Source: Haloferula rosea (GTDB taxonomy: Bacteria; Verrucomicrobiota; Verrucomicrobiia; Verrucomicrobiales; Akkermansiaceae). From it: a DNA stretch of 64,000 nucleotides. Location of the stretch: NCBI RefSeq assembly GCF_016595525.1, contig NZ_JAENII010000002.1:1-64000 (forward strand). The letters are read 5' to 3'. Position numbers and translations under genes: made by a program. Shown here piece by piece: positions 1-9,184 of this stretch. The notes below the pieces were generated by a model, which was given only the letters and a program-made list of their open reading frames with translations, searched no databases and had not been told where the DNA came from. Each line of letters starts with the position of its first letter. Position 1 is the stretch's first letter.

Positions 1-591
1 CTCGAGCTCGAGGCACGTCCCTTCCACTACCTCACCGGCCAGACCAAGGACCGGAAAGGGGAGATCGAAAGCTTCCAGACGAGCAAGGATGCCTCGGTGT
101 TCATGCTTTCGCTGAAGGCGGGCGGTGCGGGGCTGAACCTGACCTCCGCCTCCTACGTGATCCTTTACGATCCATGGTGGAACCCTGCGGTGGAAAACCA
201 GGCGATCGACCGGACGCACCGGATTGGTCAGAAGAACAAGGTCATTGCATACCGCCTCCTTACCCGCGACACCGTCGAGGAGAAGATCCGGATCCTCCAG
301 CACCAGAAGACGCAGTTGGTGACGAACGTGCTCGGCGACGAGGGCTTCGCCTCGAACCTCGGTCTCGACGACCTGCACTTCATTCTCAGCCACGGCGGAG
401 AGGAAGACGAGGATGTCGCTGGTGAGCAGAAGAAGAAGGCGAAGGCCGAGGAACCTGCGGTGAGCGGTCTGCTCGACGAGATTCCAGCGGCTCCAGCCAA
501 GAAACTTCCAAAGAAGCTGCCCAAGAAGATCGCGAAGAAGGTAGCCAAGAAGGTGGCCAAAAAGGCCGCGAAGAAGTCGGACAGCAAGTAG
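1..591 (+). CDS. SNF2-family DNA-dependent ATPase/helicase, C-terminal part (5' truncated by window edge)
   Basis: The reading frame is open from base 1, so only the last 196 residues are present. They contain the end of the second RecA-like lobe of a SNF2/Rad54-type ATPase: motif V (LKAGGAGLNLT), the SNF2 signature DPWWNPAVENQA and motif VI (DRTHRIGQ) with the arginine finger. These enzymes translocate on duplex DNA and remodel protein-DNA complexes. After the helicase core there is an acidic linker and then a lysine-rich tail made of repeated KK-L/I/V-P/A units (last ~35 residues), resembling histone-H1-like DNA-binding tails. A strong hairpin terminator follows 40 bases downstream. Family assignment is firm; the N-terminal domains are outside the window. 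Confidence 0.93.
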   Translation, partial: LELEARPFHYLTGQTKDRKGEIESFQTSKDASVFMLSLKAGGAGLNLTSASYVILYDPWWNPAVENQAIDRTHRIGQKNKVIAYRLLTRDTVEEKIRILQHQKTQLVTNVLGDEGFASNLGLDDLHFILSHGGEEDEDVAGEQKKKAKAEEPAVSGLLDEIPAAPAKKLPKKLPKKIAKKVAKKVAKKAAKKSDSK

Positions 592-632
592 CCATTCCGG
601 TCCCCGCAAGGGAAGGGGAACGAATTTGAAGG

Positions 633-667
633 GGGGCGTCGATCGTAAGGTCGACGCCCCTGCTTTT
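633..667 (+). terminator. Intrinsic terminator after the SNF2 gene
   Basis: A perfect 10-bp stem, GGGGCGTCGA (633-642) with TCGACGCCCC (651-660), closes an 8-nt loop and is followed by TGCTTTTA. It lies 41 bases after the SNF2 stop codon and before the next plus-strand gene. Confidence 0.8.
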
Positions 668-710
668 ACCGGCATGATTGATTTTTGGCCGGGGCCGCGT
701 ATCCTGCGGC

Positions 711-926
711 ATGAAAAAGGCACTTGCTCTGGTTCTCGCGACGGCGTCCGGGATTGTTTTGTTCATTCCGGATCCGATTCCGTTGATCGATGAGGCGACG
801 GCGCTGCTGATCTTCGTGAGTTCCCTGGGTGCTTTGGGAATCAATGTTTCCCGCTTCCTTCCGTTCTTGGGGAAGAAGGTTCCGAAAACCAAGGGTCCCA
901 AGGAAGGTCCCGTGGTGGACGTGTGA
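711..926 (+). CDS. Small hydrophobic hypothetical protein (71 aa)
   Basis: I chose the ATG at 711 because it gives a basic N-terminus followed at once by a hydrophobic segment (residues 4-22); a TTG at 678 in the same frame is a less likely start. A PDPIPLIDEATALL motif around residues 23-36, then a second hydrophobic stretch and a basic C-terminus, suggest a small inner-membrane protein. The PDPIPLIDE pattern recalls the core of YkvA/DUF1232-like membrane peptides (IPDxIPVxGxxDD), but the similarity is short. It lies between the SNF2 terminator and a cytochrome-c membrane protein. No function can be assigned. Confidence 0.55.
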   Translation: MKKALALVLATASGIVLFIPDPIPLIDEATALLIFVSSLGALGINVSRFLPFLGKKVPKTKGPKEGPVVDV

Positions 927-1005
927 CTCAAGGGACAGGAATGGCCGGATTTCCTCTCCATTTCTGCGAAACATCCCTGCGGTGCCTACGTAATGATCCG
1001 CATCC

Positions 1006-2598
1006 ATGTCTGACCAAGAAGCTCCCTCCGCCAAACCGGCGATTTTCCTTACTGTCGTCGGTCTTTTGACCATCGTCGGCATGGTGGCCATGCCTTTGCT
1101 GGCGGGCGAACCCGACGGACAGACGGCCACCCAGTGGGTCCGCTATCTGGGACGTTACCATTTCATCATCCTCCACCTGCCGATCGGCATGCTGTCGTTG
1201 GTGATCCTGATGGAGCTGGGCAAGCTGTTCCGTTCGGAGAAAGGGAGTTCGACCTTGGTGCCGGCATTCTTCACCGCGGTTTCGGCGGTCGTGGCCGTCG
1301 TCGTAGGCTTCCTTCTCTACCAAAGTGGCGATGACAACTCCGAGCTGATCCAGAACCACATGTGGTGGGGCATCGGATTCGCTTCGGCCACGATCGTGGC
1401 GTTCTGCGTGAAGAACTGGGTCGACCTCGCCGGTGGCAAAGGGGGCTTCGTCTACTTCCTGAGTCTGCTCGCCAGCGCCGGCGTGATGACGGTGGCCAGC
1501 CACGATGGCGGTGAAAGCGTGCATGGGAAGGGGTATTTGCGGAAGGAAGAGCCACCAGCTCTTCGCGAATGGATCAATCAGCTCCCCGGCGCCGAGAAGT
1601 TGCCGATTGAGGAGGACGGGTCTTCGGACGAGCCGGCTGAGGGTTCTGGGGCCACCCAGGAACCGGTCGGCGTTCCGCTCGAAGAGCAAGTCGTTTACAC
1701 CCATCTCATCCAGCCGATCTTCGATCAGAAATGCGTGTCCTGCCACGGTGAGGACAAGCAGAAAGGCAAGTTGCGGATGGATACCTACGAACTGACCCTC
1801 GCAGGAGGGAAGGAGGGCGATGGCTTCGAACCGGGGAATGCCGAGGACAGCAACATCGTCTATCGAATCCACCTGCCGTTGGATGACGACGAGCACATGC
1901 CGCCGGAGGACAAGAAGCAGATGGAGGATCATGAGATCGCCGTGCTTGAGTGGTGGATCAATGCGGGTGCCTCGCCGGACCTGAAGGTGGTTGACGCCGA
2001 GATGCCTGCTGAGGTGAAGGAAGCGGTTTCGAAGCTGGTTCCGCCTGAAGTTGCCGCAGCGGAAGCGGCTGCAGCCACCTCGGCGCAGGAGGAAGAGGCC
2101 AAGGCGCGCGAGGCTCTGGCAGCGGAAGTCGAGAAACTCCAGGAGGTGTTCCCATCGGCCTTGAATTTCGAGTCGCAGCAGTCAAGTGGCGTGACCTTCA
2201 CCGCCGTCAGCATGCGCAAGAATTTCGGCGATGAGGAATTGGCCAAGCTGGCGCCCTTGGCACCTGCCTTGGTGTCGGTGGACCTGTCTGCGACCCAGGT
2301 CACGGATGCGGGGCTCCTCTCACTGGCCGATGCGTCGAAGCTGAAGATGCTTCGGCTGTCGGAGACCCAGGTCACCGACGCTGCACTCGAGGCGGTCGCT
2401 GGCATGGTGGCGCTGGAGTCATTGAACCTTTACGGTACGAAGGTGACCAACGAGGGCGTGCTGAAGCTGGTCGACCTGCCGAACCTGAAACGTCTCTACC
2501 TCTGGCAGACCGCGGTGGATGCGGCTGGCGCGGATGCGGTCCGTGCCAAGATGCCGGACTGCGAAGTGATCCTCGGCGTGGAGGTCGGTGGAGAGTGA
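1006..2598 (+). CDS. DUF2231-like membrane protein with cytochrome-c domain and leucine-rich repeats
   Basis: 530 residues. The N-terminal ~175 residues contain five hydrophobic segments with His-bearing motifs (FIILHLPIGML, SHDGGESVHG) typical of DUF2231 membrane modules. Next is a planctomycete-type cytochrome-c domain with one heme site C243-V-S-C-H247. An Ala/Glu-rich coiled-coil linker (~residues 330-380) leads to C-terminal leucine-rich repeats with a VTDAGLLSLA / VTDAALEAVA / VTNEGVLKLV pattern. This architecture is widespread in Planctomycetes and Verrucomicrobia and usually sits beside DUF1501/DUF1553 genes, which are absent here. A periplasmic electron-transfer or protein-interaction role is inferred; the partner is unknown. 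Confidence 0.85.
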   Translation: MSDQEAPSAKPAIFLTVVGLLTIVGMVAMPLLAGEPDGQTATQWVRYLGRYHFIILHLPIGMLSLVILMELGKLFRSEKGSSTLVPAFFTAVSAVVAVVVGFLLYQSGDDNSELIQNHMWWGIGFASATIVAFCVKNWVDLAGGKGGFVYFLSLLASAGVMTVASHDGGESVHGKGYLRKEEPPALREWINQLPGAEKLPIEEDGSSDEPAEGSGATQEPVGVPLEEQVVYTHLIQPIFDQKCVSCHGEDKQKGKLRMDTYELTLAGGKEGDGFEPGNAEDSNIVYRIHLPLDDDEHMPPEDKKQMEDHEIAVLEWWINAGASPDLKVVDAEMPAEVKEAVSKLVPPEVAAAEAAAATSAQEEEAKAREALAAEVEKLQEVFPSALNFESQQSSGVTFTAVSMRKNFGDEELAKLAPLAPALVSVDLSATQVTDAGLLSLADASKLKMLRLSETQVTDAALEAVAGMVALESLNLYGTKVTNEGVLKLVDLPNLKRLYLWQTAVDAAGADAVRAKMPDCEVILGVEVGGE

Positions 2599-2707
2599 AC
2601 CTGGCTTTGCCCGCCACCGTGACCGTGGGGCTTGAGTCTCCGTTCGTGGCGGCTGGCAAAGGTCGTCATTGAATTCTGTGCCGGGGCACCCTACGCCCTC
2701 GGGCCGC

Positions 2708-4336
2708 ATGTCCTCAGTCCCTGCCTCCGAACTCAAACGCGAAGTTTCACGTCGCCGGTCCTTTGCCATCATTTCCCACCCGGATGCCGGCAAGACGACG
2801 CTGACCGAGAAGTTCCTGCTCTACGGTGGTGCCCTCAATCTGGCGGGTAGCGTGACGGCGCGGAAGAATCAGCGGGCGACGACTTCGGACTGGATGGAAC
2901 TGGAGAAGCAGCGGGGGATTTCGATCAGTTCGACCGTCCTGCAGTTCGAGTACAAGGACTGCGTGGTGAACATCCTTGATACCCCCGGGCACAAAGACTT
3001 CTCCGAGGATACCTATCGAGTGCTGACGGCGGTGGATGCGGCCATCATGGTCGTGGATGCGGGTAAGGGGATCGAGAGTCAGACCCGGAAGCTCTTCGAG
3101 GTGTGCCGCAAGCGCGGTGTGCCGATCTTCACTTTCATGAACAAGCTCGACCGGCCGGCGAAGCCATCGCTCGACCTCCTCGATGAACTTGAGAGTGTCC
3201 TCGGCATCGCAGCCTATCCGCTCAACTGGCCGCTCGGCGATGGTCCGCGCTTCCGTGGCGTCTACGACCGTGAGAAGGGTGAGGTCCACCTGTTCGAGAA
3301 GACGCCGGGAGGGGCCTTCAAAGCGCCTGAAGAGGTCAGCGATATTTCCGATCCGCGCGTGAGGGAGAAGCTTGATTCCGATGTCTACGAGCAGGTGAGC
3401 GAGGAACTTGAGTTGTTGGATGGCGCGGGTGCGGACTTCGACCTCGATGCCGTCTCATCCGGCGAACTGACGCCGGTGTTCTTCGGCAGTGCCGCGAACA
3501 ATTTCGGGGTGCAGCTTCTGTTGGAGCGCTTCATCGACCTGGCCCCACCGCCGGCCGCGCGCCTCAGTGATGGCGACCGGATCGAGCCGACTTCTCCGGA
3601 GTTCTCCGCCTTCGTCTTCAAGATCCAGGCGAACATGAACCCGAAGCACCGCGACCGGGTCAGCTTCATCCGGATTGTCAGCGGCAAATTCGAGCGGGAC
3701 ATGAACGTGATCCACACCCGCACCGGACAGAAGGTCCGCCTCTCGAATTCCATGAGCCTCTTCGGTCAGGACCGCGAGACCGTGGATGATGCCTATGCCG
3801 GGGATGTGGCCGGGTTGGTCGGCAACCATGATTTCCTGATCGGAGACACCCTGTCCTCAAAGAAGAACCTGAGCTTCGACGAGATTCCGCGTTTCGCCCC
3901 CGAGTGCTTTGCTTATCTCCACAACTCGAGCACCGCGAAGTTCAAGCGCTTCCGCTCCGGCCTTCAGCAGATGCTCAAGGAAGGGGTGGTGACGGAGTTC
4001 AAGCCGCTCGATACCACCGGTGCCTATGTCCCCCTTCTTGGGGCTGTGGGGCCGCTGCAGTTTGAAGTGATGCAGCACCGCTTGCAGGGCGAGTATGATG
4101 CCGAGACCCGGATCGAGCCAGCCTCGTGGAGCTACGCCCGCTGGATGCGCAAGAAGGAGGGTGAAACCACCCCGGAGGATCTCCCTGAGCTATCGATGGA
4201 TGTCCGCCTGGTTCGTGATGCGCATGGGCACCTGGTGGCATTGATTCCCAGCGAGTGGACGCTTCGCACCTTCACCGAGAAGAACGAGGATTGGGAGGTC
4301 AGTGAGTCTCCGTTCTCGGCGCCTGCGGCAGAATAA
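2708..4336 (+). CDS. prfC: Peptide chain release factor 3 (RF3)
   Basis: A translational GTPase that removes RF1/RF2 from the ribosome after peptide release. The 542-residue product matches the usual ~530. Visible G-domain motifs: P-loop SHPDAGKTTL, the RF3 switch region MELEKQRGISI, DTPGHKDFSEDTYR (G3) and NKLDRP (G4), followed by the RF3-type domains II and III. The ATG at 2708 was preferred to an upstream TTG (2669) because family members start about 15 residues before the P-loop region. It is a single-gene unit; 270 bases with no recognisable gene separate it from the convergent FecR gene. Confidence 0.97.
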   Translation: MSSVPASELKREVSRRRSFAIISHPDAGKTTLTEKFLLYGGALNLAGSVTARKNQRATTSDWMELEKQRGISISSTVLQFEYKDCVVNILDTPGHKDFSEDTYRVLTAVDAAIMVVDAGKGIESQTRKLFEVCRKRGVPIFTFMNKLDRPAKPSLDLLDELESVLGIAAYPLNWPLGDGPRFRGVYDREKGEVHLFEKTPGGAFKAPEEVSDISDPRVREKLDSDVYEQVSEELELLDGAGADFDLDAVSSGELTPVFFGSAANNFGVQLLLERFIDLAPPPAARLSDGDRIEPTSPEFSAFVFKIQANMNPKHRDRVSFIRIVSGKFERDMNVIHTRTGQKVRLSNSMSLFGQDRETVDDAYAGDVAGLVGNHDFLIGDTLSSKKNLSFDEIPRFAPECFAYLHNSSTAKFKRFRSGLQQMLKEGVVTEFKPLDTTGAYVPLLGAVGPLQFEVMQHRLQGEYDAETRIEPASWSYARWMRKKEGETTPEDLPELSMDVRLVRDAHGHLVALIPSEWTLRTFTEKNEDWEVSESPFSAPAAE

Positions 4337-4606
4337 CACGTTGGCAAAAGGAAAGAGTCGGTCAGGACCCCATACACAGGCTCCCCACAGACAGCGGGTT
4401 GCGGAATCGTTCGCCGATGGACCAAGGTCCGAACGTTGCCAGAAAATCCGAATGGCTTCAGTTTTACTCCTTTTGGTAAACCCCGTCCGGCTGCCTGATC
4501 ATCAGTCTGCCCGGACTTCGCAGGGTCAAGATGGGCGAGTTCAATCTGATCTCGAAAATCGGACCCTCTGTGTCAGCAACCAACTCGTGGCGAATTGATG
4601 CGACCT

Positions 4607-6001
4607 CTATTGTTGCCCAGTCAAGTGACCAAATACATCGATCTCTCGCCAAACAAAGGCGTTGTCAACGGAACCCTCCACGTGACTGGCGGTGAATCTT
4701 ATGAACTCGATCCCGCCAGCCAGCACGCCATCCTTGTGCGTCAGGGTGACTTTGGTCGCCCCTCCGCCGTTAAGCGCCTGCAGATTGAGCGGGTGAAAGC
4801 TCACGGTGTGAAGAATACGGTAGTCACCACCGACGGGCTTGACCTCCACAGTCCATGCTTGGTTCCCGAAACCGGCATTGTTCCAGGAGGCGATCGACTG
4901 AATCGAAGTAATATCATAGCCCCGTCCGGTCGCACCTCGTCCAAGCTCGTATTCCGCAACGGCGCCAACCGTGGTCCACGCACCCTGAACCCTGTCACCG
5001 GGTACGACATCATTGTGATCTCCATGCACACCATCCGTGAGTTCAAGAGGTGAGGCATCGTTCTTCTGGTTCCAGCCAAAGGTGCGGGCTTTCAGGCCAT
5101 GCAGGAGGTCAGAATTGCTGACGTCATCGACAAAGGCAAACTGTGCATAGCTCGATTGTTCATGGGTCAGCACCTCAGGCTGGGTTTCAGTGATCGGAAG
5201 CTCATTTAGGAAGTGGTCGGGGCGAATGGGTATTTCTTTCCATCTTCCCGCCAGACCAGCGAATCGGGCCTGACCTTCTGTAAGCAACTCTTTGGTCATC
5301 AGCCCACTGCGGTTCTGGACTTCGACCATGCCGCTGAAGACATGAACCTCATCAAGAAAATTGGGAGCCGAGACGATTCCGAACTCAGTGCCGAGATCGG
5401 TGAGGAGTAAGTCTGGAGTGTTGACCTTGAAGCCAATCGCCTTGGCTGGCACCTCAAACCAAGCAGTCCCACTGGAGAACTCCAGGAGATCCTCCCGCTG
5501 AAGCGTCAGATCGGCCGGACCTCGGACAATTCCGCGAACCCCCGACGTGAAATCGAGCTCCACCGTGCCACTTTTCAGCTGAAGACGGGACCCTGGCTCC
5601 AGCACAAGCCCGTTGGGAGCTTCATCTCCGAGTCTTTCATGACCAATCGTGAAATCGGTGCCCGGACTCGCTGCAACGGACAGGGTTGGGGCGGGCGCCC
5701 GTGTCAGGATCAGTGCCATGGTCACTCCAACCAGAACGAGCAGCGCGGCTGCCGCCAGGCCGGCCTGCCGCAGCGTCCGGCGCTGCCCTCGTTCGATCAC
5801 ACGATCCATCGGCACCACGTTGAGTAGGTCCACCCCTGAACTGCGGAACTTCAGGGAATGATGGAGATGAAGATACTCCCGGTAGGCCTCGCGAGCTGAT
5901 GTATCCTTTCTCAGAGCAGTCTGGAGTTCTTCGAACGGAGCGCCTGTAAGTCGCCCTTCGAACAAGTCCTGCAGATGAATCTCAAGCTCTCGACGGTTCA
6001 T
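4607..6001 (-). CDS. FecR-domain membrane protein (probable anti-sigma partner) with C-terminal beta-sandwich domain
   Basis: 464 residues. The cytoplasmic N-terminus (1-75) has the RRELEIHLQDLFEGRLT start typical of verrucomicrobial FecR/anti-sigma proteins. A single membrane helix follows (~77-100), then a periplasmic FecR domain (~115-235; LVLEPGSRLQLKSGTVELDF, LTDLGTEFGI). The last ~190 residues resemble a discoidin/carbohydrate-binding-like beta sandwich (ITSIQSIASWNNAGFG, IEFIRFTASHV). Its ATG overlaps the TGA of the sigma gene by four bases (ATGA), so the two are translationally coupled. Likely role: transmit an extracellular signal to the sigma factor; the ligand is unknown. Confidence 0.82.
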   Translation of the reverse strand: MNRRELEIHLQDLFEGRLTGAPFEELQTALRKDTSAREAYREYLHLHHSLKFRSSGVDLLNVVPMDRVIERGQRRTLRQAGLAAAALLVLVGVTMALILTRAPAPTLSVAASPGTDFTIGHERLGDEAPNGLVLEPGSRLQLKSGTVELDFTSGVRGIVRGPADLTLQREDLLEFSSGTAWFEVPAKAIGFKVNTPDLLLTDLGTEFGIVSAPNFLDEVHVFSGMVEVQNRSGLMTKELLTEGQARFAGLAGRWKEIPIRPDHFLNELPITETQPEVLTHEQSSYAQFAFVDDVSNSDLLHGLKARTFGWNQKNDASPLELTDGVHGDHNDVVPGDRVQGAWTTVGAVAEYELGRGATGRGYDITSIQSIASWNNAGFGNQAWTVEVKPVGGDYRILHTVSFHPLNLQALNGGGATKVTLTHKDGVLAGGIEFIRFTASHVEGSVDNAFVWREIDVFGHLTGQQ

Positions 6002-6615
6002 GATTGGGCGCGGTAAAGCATCATTTCGCCGCTAATGCACTTCTTCAAGCCAGCTCTTACCCGGTAGAGTGTCACACGTAGGGTTTCAAGCGACTGACCT
6101 CGCACTGCGGCGAACTCATCAAGGTTGGCATCCGAAAAGTATCGATGCTCCACCAGGCTCCGCTCCCGTTCCCCCAATCTCCCCATACACTTCTCCAGGG
6201 CTCTCAGGCGAAAATCGAACTCGGCAGGTTCAGCGGCGCACTCCGTCGCGAGCTGCTCAGCCAATTCATCGTCAAACATCTGAAAACCAAGCTTGGCGAG
6301 CTTCCGCCGATGTCCCATCACCTTGAAACGCGCGATCGCACAAGCCCACGCCCGGAAATTCGAGCCCTGTTCGAAGGAAGTACGCTTTCCCCACAGGACC
6401 AGGTTGGTTTCCTGAAGAACATCGTCGACCCCATCCATTCCCGGCATCAAGGAAACAATGTATGCATGTAGGGCAGCCTGGTGGCGGGCGATCTGGCTTA
6501 CAAACTCAGCTTGTTGGGCGGCGTCTAGCTCCATATCAATGCTAATGTATTCTGGAAACTGGCGACCGTTAACGACAATCTTTGAGAATTCTTCGGAGTC
6601 TTGGGCGGAGCTCAT
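5998..6615 (-). CDS. ECF-type sigma-70 factor (Rhodopirellula/Verrucomicrobium group)
   Basis: 205 residues with a sigma2 region (LHAYIVSLMPGMDGVDDVLQ, then FRAWACAIARFKVMGHRRK) and a sigma4 helix-turn-helix (ERERSLVEHRYF, LETLRVTLYRVRAGLKKCI). Such factors occur in Planctomycetes and Verrucomicrobia together with FecR-domain proteins and exported polysaccharide-related proteins. The gene is first of a two-gene unit with the FecR gene (4-bp overlap) and is divergent from an exported esterase-like gene, which makes that gene a candidate target. The start is the only ATG that keeps the complete sigma2 region. Confidence 0.88.
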   Translation of the reverse strand: MSSAQDSEEFSKIVVNGRQFPEYISIDMELDAAQQAEFVSQIARHQAALHAYIVSLMPGMDGVDDVLQETNLVLWGKRTSFEQGSNFRAWACAIARFKVMGHRRKLAKLGFQMFDDELAEQLATECAAEPAEFDFRLRALEKCMGRLGERERSLVEHRYFSDANLDEFAAVRGQSLETLRVTLYRVRAGLKKCISGEMMLYRAQS

Positions 6616-6792
6616 CTAGCTCAAAGGTGAGCCGGTAGGCACTTATGTCTGCCAAATGAACAAATCAGACGAAAGTTGTTAACGCGACTCGCTGAGGGCG
6701 GATTGATCAGTAGCTCGATTGCCCGAGACCTGATTCGGACAACGATGGTTTACTTATTCGCACTGCCAGTGAACGCCAGCTCGCCAACGTCT

Positions 6793-9045
6793 ATGAAACA
6801 CCGTTCTTTACTTTTGCTCCTCATCTCCTGTTCGACGAACGCTTGGGGAGCCTTCCTCTATCACGACAGCGCATCTACGAATGGAGGGGAATTCAGTTCT
6901 GACTACCCGATTGAGAACCTCAAAAACGGTGGATATAGTTCGGCCGCCGACACCGAGAACGCCTCCATTCGGGCTGGAACCCGCTCATACGCCACGACAT
7001 CTCCTCCAGCAGGTGGATACCCGGTGACAATCACCTTTGAGTTCGATGTAGCCGTGTCCCTTGATGCCTTTCATCTATGGAATCATAGCAATGGTGCTAG
7101 CGCCGCCGCCAACCAAGGTGTGAATGCCTTTACCCTGACATTCTATGACGGGCCCAACGGCACCGGAAGTCAGATCGGATCACCCTACAGCAACAATGCG
7201 GCGAAGGCTCCGGCTTCCGGTTTGTATCCAGCCGAGACTTTCAATTTCGGAACGAGCTACAAGGGAGTTCGCTCAGTGACGCTTACGGCCGATAACCACA
7301 ATCCGGGTTCGCTTTTTGTAGGAATCCGGGAAGCTGCCTTCGAAGGCTCCCAGAGTTTCCTCTATCATAGCAGCGCTTCTACGGATGGCGGGGTGTTTGT
7401 CAGTGGCAACGGGCCCTTTCCTTTGGAAGATCTGAAGAATGCCAATCATTCCTCACCCCAGGACCTTGAGGACGCAGCCCTCGCCGGTGAGTCATATGCC
7501 ACGACCGATCCTCCCCTCGGTGGGTTCCCCGTGAACATCATGCTGGAATTCGATTCTCCAGCAATCCTGGAAGCGTTCCACCTATGGAATCACACGAACG
7601 GAAATGCGGTCGCAGCTCCCGGCAATGGTGTTGGGGATTTTTCCCTTACCTTCTACGACGGCCCTGGCGGGACAGGAAATCAAATTGGGTCGCCATTCAA
7701 TGGGAGTGCCTCTGCTGCCCCGGCGACGGGATCTTCCCCCGCACAAACCTTCGGCTTCGGAGCTGGCTACGAGGGTGTGAGGTCAGTGCTATTCCAGATC
7801 ACCGACAAAGCGAACAACACCACTGAGGGGTTTGTTGCCATGCGAGAGATTGGATTCGGCGGTTCGACCGTCCTAGTTCCACCAGCCAACCCGGACAGGG
7901 TCGTCGTGTATCTAGTGGGAGGTCAATCGAATGCGGACGGATACGGAGTCACAAGCGAACTTTCCGGCGGGCTTGAACTGATCCAGTCGGATATTGATCT
8001 CTTCCATGGCAATGGGGGCGGCAACAGTATGCTCCCGGCGAACCAGTTGATCCGCTTGCAGCCCGGAAGTGGTTCAATGACTGGTAATGCCGGTGGCTTT
8101 GGGCCTGAACTCAGCTTTGGTGTCGACATTCACGATGCCCTCGGCTCCGAAAGGGCCCGCATCGCTATTATCAAGCATACTCTCGGTGGCACCAGCCTCC
8201 ACAGCAACTGGTTCCCTGGTGGTGACGGCACCACTGCAGGTGATGGATCGATCTATCAGAACTTCCAGACCACTGTTTCAAGTGGTCTTGCCGCTCTCGC
8301 CTCCGTCTACCCTGGGGCTGCCATCGAAATTGAAGGAATGATTTGGCATCAGGGCGAAGCTGACGCAGGGAGCAGCACCAATGCCGGCAACTACCAGACT
8401 AACCTGACCAACTTCATCGCTGACGTCCGGTCCACCTACGATAGCGATCTCAAATTTGGTATCGTCCAGCTCTCCGACAATCAAACGGCGCTTGATCCGG
8501 TCAACCGCGCGACAGTGAAGGCGGCGCAAGCTGCGGTGGCCAATTCCGATGTGCTAAGTTATCTCGTCGAAACGGATGATCAGTCGATGGGCGGGTCCAG
8601 TAGTATCCATTTCGGAACCAGCGGAAACCTGGCAATTGGATCGCGGCTCGCTACCGGAATGCAACAGGTCGCAATCAAGGATGTTGAGGAGAATGGTCTC
8701 GATGACGACTGGGAGGAGCTTTACTGGGGAATTGGGAATACCGGTCAGGATCCGGCCGGGGATGATGACAAGGACGGTCTGAGTAACTTGGAGGAGTTTC
8801 TTTGGCTCACCAATCCTTTGGTTTCCAACGTGGTTGTGTCGCAGTTGCAGACTTCACCGGTTACGACCCTGACGTGGCCGTCGTCCCCGGATCGCCGATA
8901 CCTGATCGAGGTCAGTTCGGACATGCAGGGGTGGACGCGACTCGATTCCTTCATCCCGGCAGGCATCGGCCCAAGCACCAGCTATTTACTTCCAGAAGAT
9001 CCGGTTGAAACTCGACGATTCTTCAGAGTTGGCGTGCATCGATAG
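6793..9045 (+). CDS. Exported sialate O-acetylesterase/CE6-like protein with two N-terminal beta-sandwich repeats
   Basis: The ATG at 6793 gives a clear signal peptide (MKHRSLLLLLISCSTNAWG); the frame extends upstream but without a plausible start. Two homologous ~150-residue modules follow (beginning FLYHDSASTNGGEF and FLYHSSASTDGGVF, residues ~20 and ~180), discoidin-like by pattern. An SGNH-type esterase domain has GGQSNADG with the nucleophile Ser at about 379, WHQGEAD at about 518, and an IHFG His near 606. A Ca-binding-like segment (DPAGDDDKDGLSNLEEF) and a C-terminal beta domain typical of verrucomicrobial secreted proteins end the protein. Probable role: removal of acetyl groups from extracellular glycans. 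Substrate unknown. Confidence 0.82.
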   Translation: MKHRSLLLLLISCSTNAWGAFLYHDSASTNGGEFSSDYPIENLKNGGYSSAADTENASIRAGTRSYATTSPPAGGYPVTITFEFDVAVSLDAFHLWNHSNGASAAANQGVNAFTLTFYDGPNGTGSQIGSPYSNNAAKAPASGLYPAETFNFGTSYKGVRSVTLTADNHNPGSLFVGIREAAFEGSQSFLYHSSASTDGGVFVSGNGPFPLEDLKNANHSSPQDLEDAALAGESYATTDPPLGGFPVNIMLEFDSPAILEAFHLWNHTNGNAVAAPGNGVGDFSLTFYDGPGGTGNQIGSPFNGSASAAPATGSSPAQTFGFGAGYEGVRSVLFQITDKANNTTEGFVAMREIGFGGSTVLVPPANPDRVVVYLVGGQSNADGYGVTSELSGGLELIQSDIDLFHGNGGGNSMLPANQLIRLQPGSGSMTGNAGGFGPELSFGVDIHDALGSERARIAIIKHTLGGTSLHSNWFPGGDGTTAGDGSIYQNFQTTVSSGLAALASVYPGAAIEIEGMIWHQGEADAGSSTNAGNYQTNLTNFIADVRSTYDSDLKFGIVQLSDNQTALDPVNRATVKAAQAAVANSDVLSYLVETDDQSMGGSSSIHFGTSGNLAIGSRLATGMQQVAIKDVEENGLDDDWEELYWGIGNTGQDPAGDDDKDGLSNLEEFLWLTNPLVSNVVVSQLQTSPVTTLTWPSSPDRRYLIEVSSDMQGWTRLDSFIPAGIGPSTSYLLPEDPVETRRFFRVGVHR

Positions 9046-9184
9046 TCTTCTCCGAATCGCGTCGAGAGGCATTTGAATGGTCCTGAATTCAAGACCCAAT
9101 GGGTGCTCCTCGACGTAAATCTCCTCCTATCTGTCTCCCGTCCCGCGAGGGATCAATCACAACAAATACATACGAAATAATACC

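Noticed and set aside
4337-4606. Plus-strand frame 4302-4598 after prfC
   Set aside because: No family similarity, no supported start, and it runs through the prfC end in another frame.
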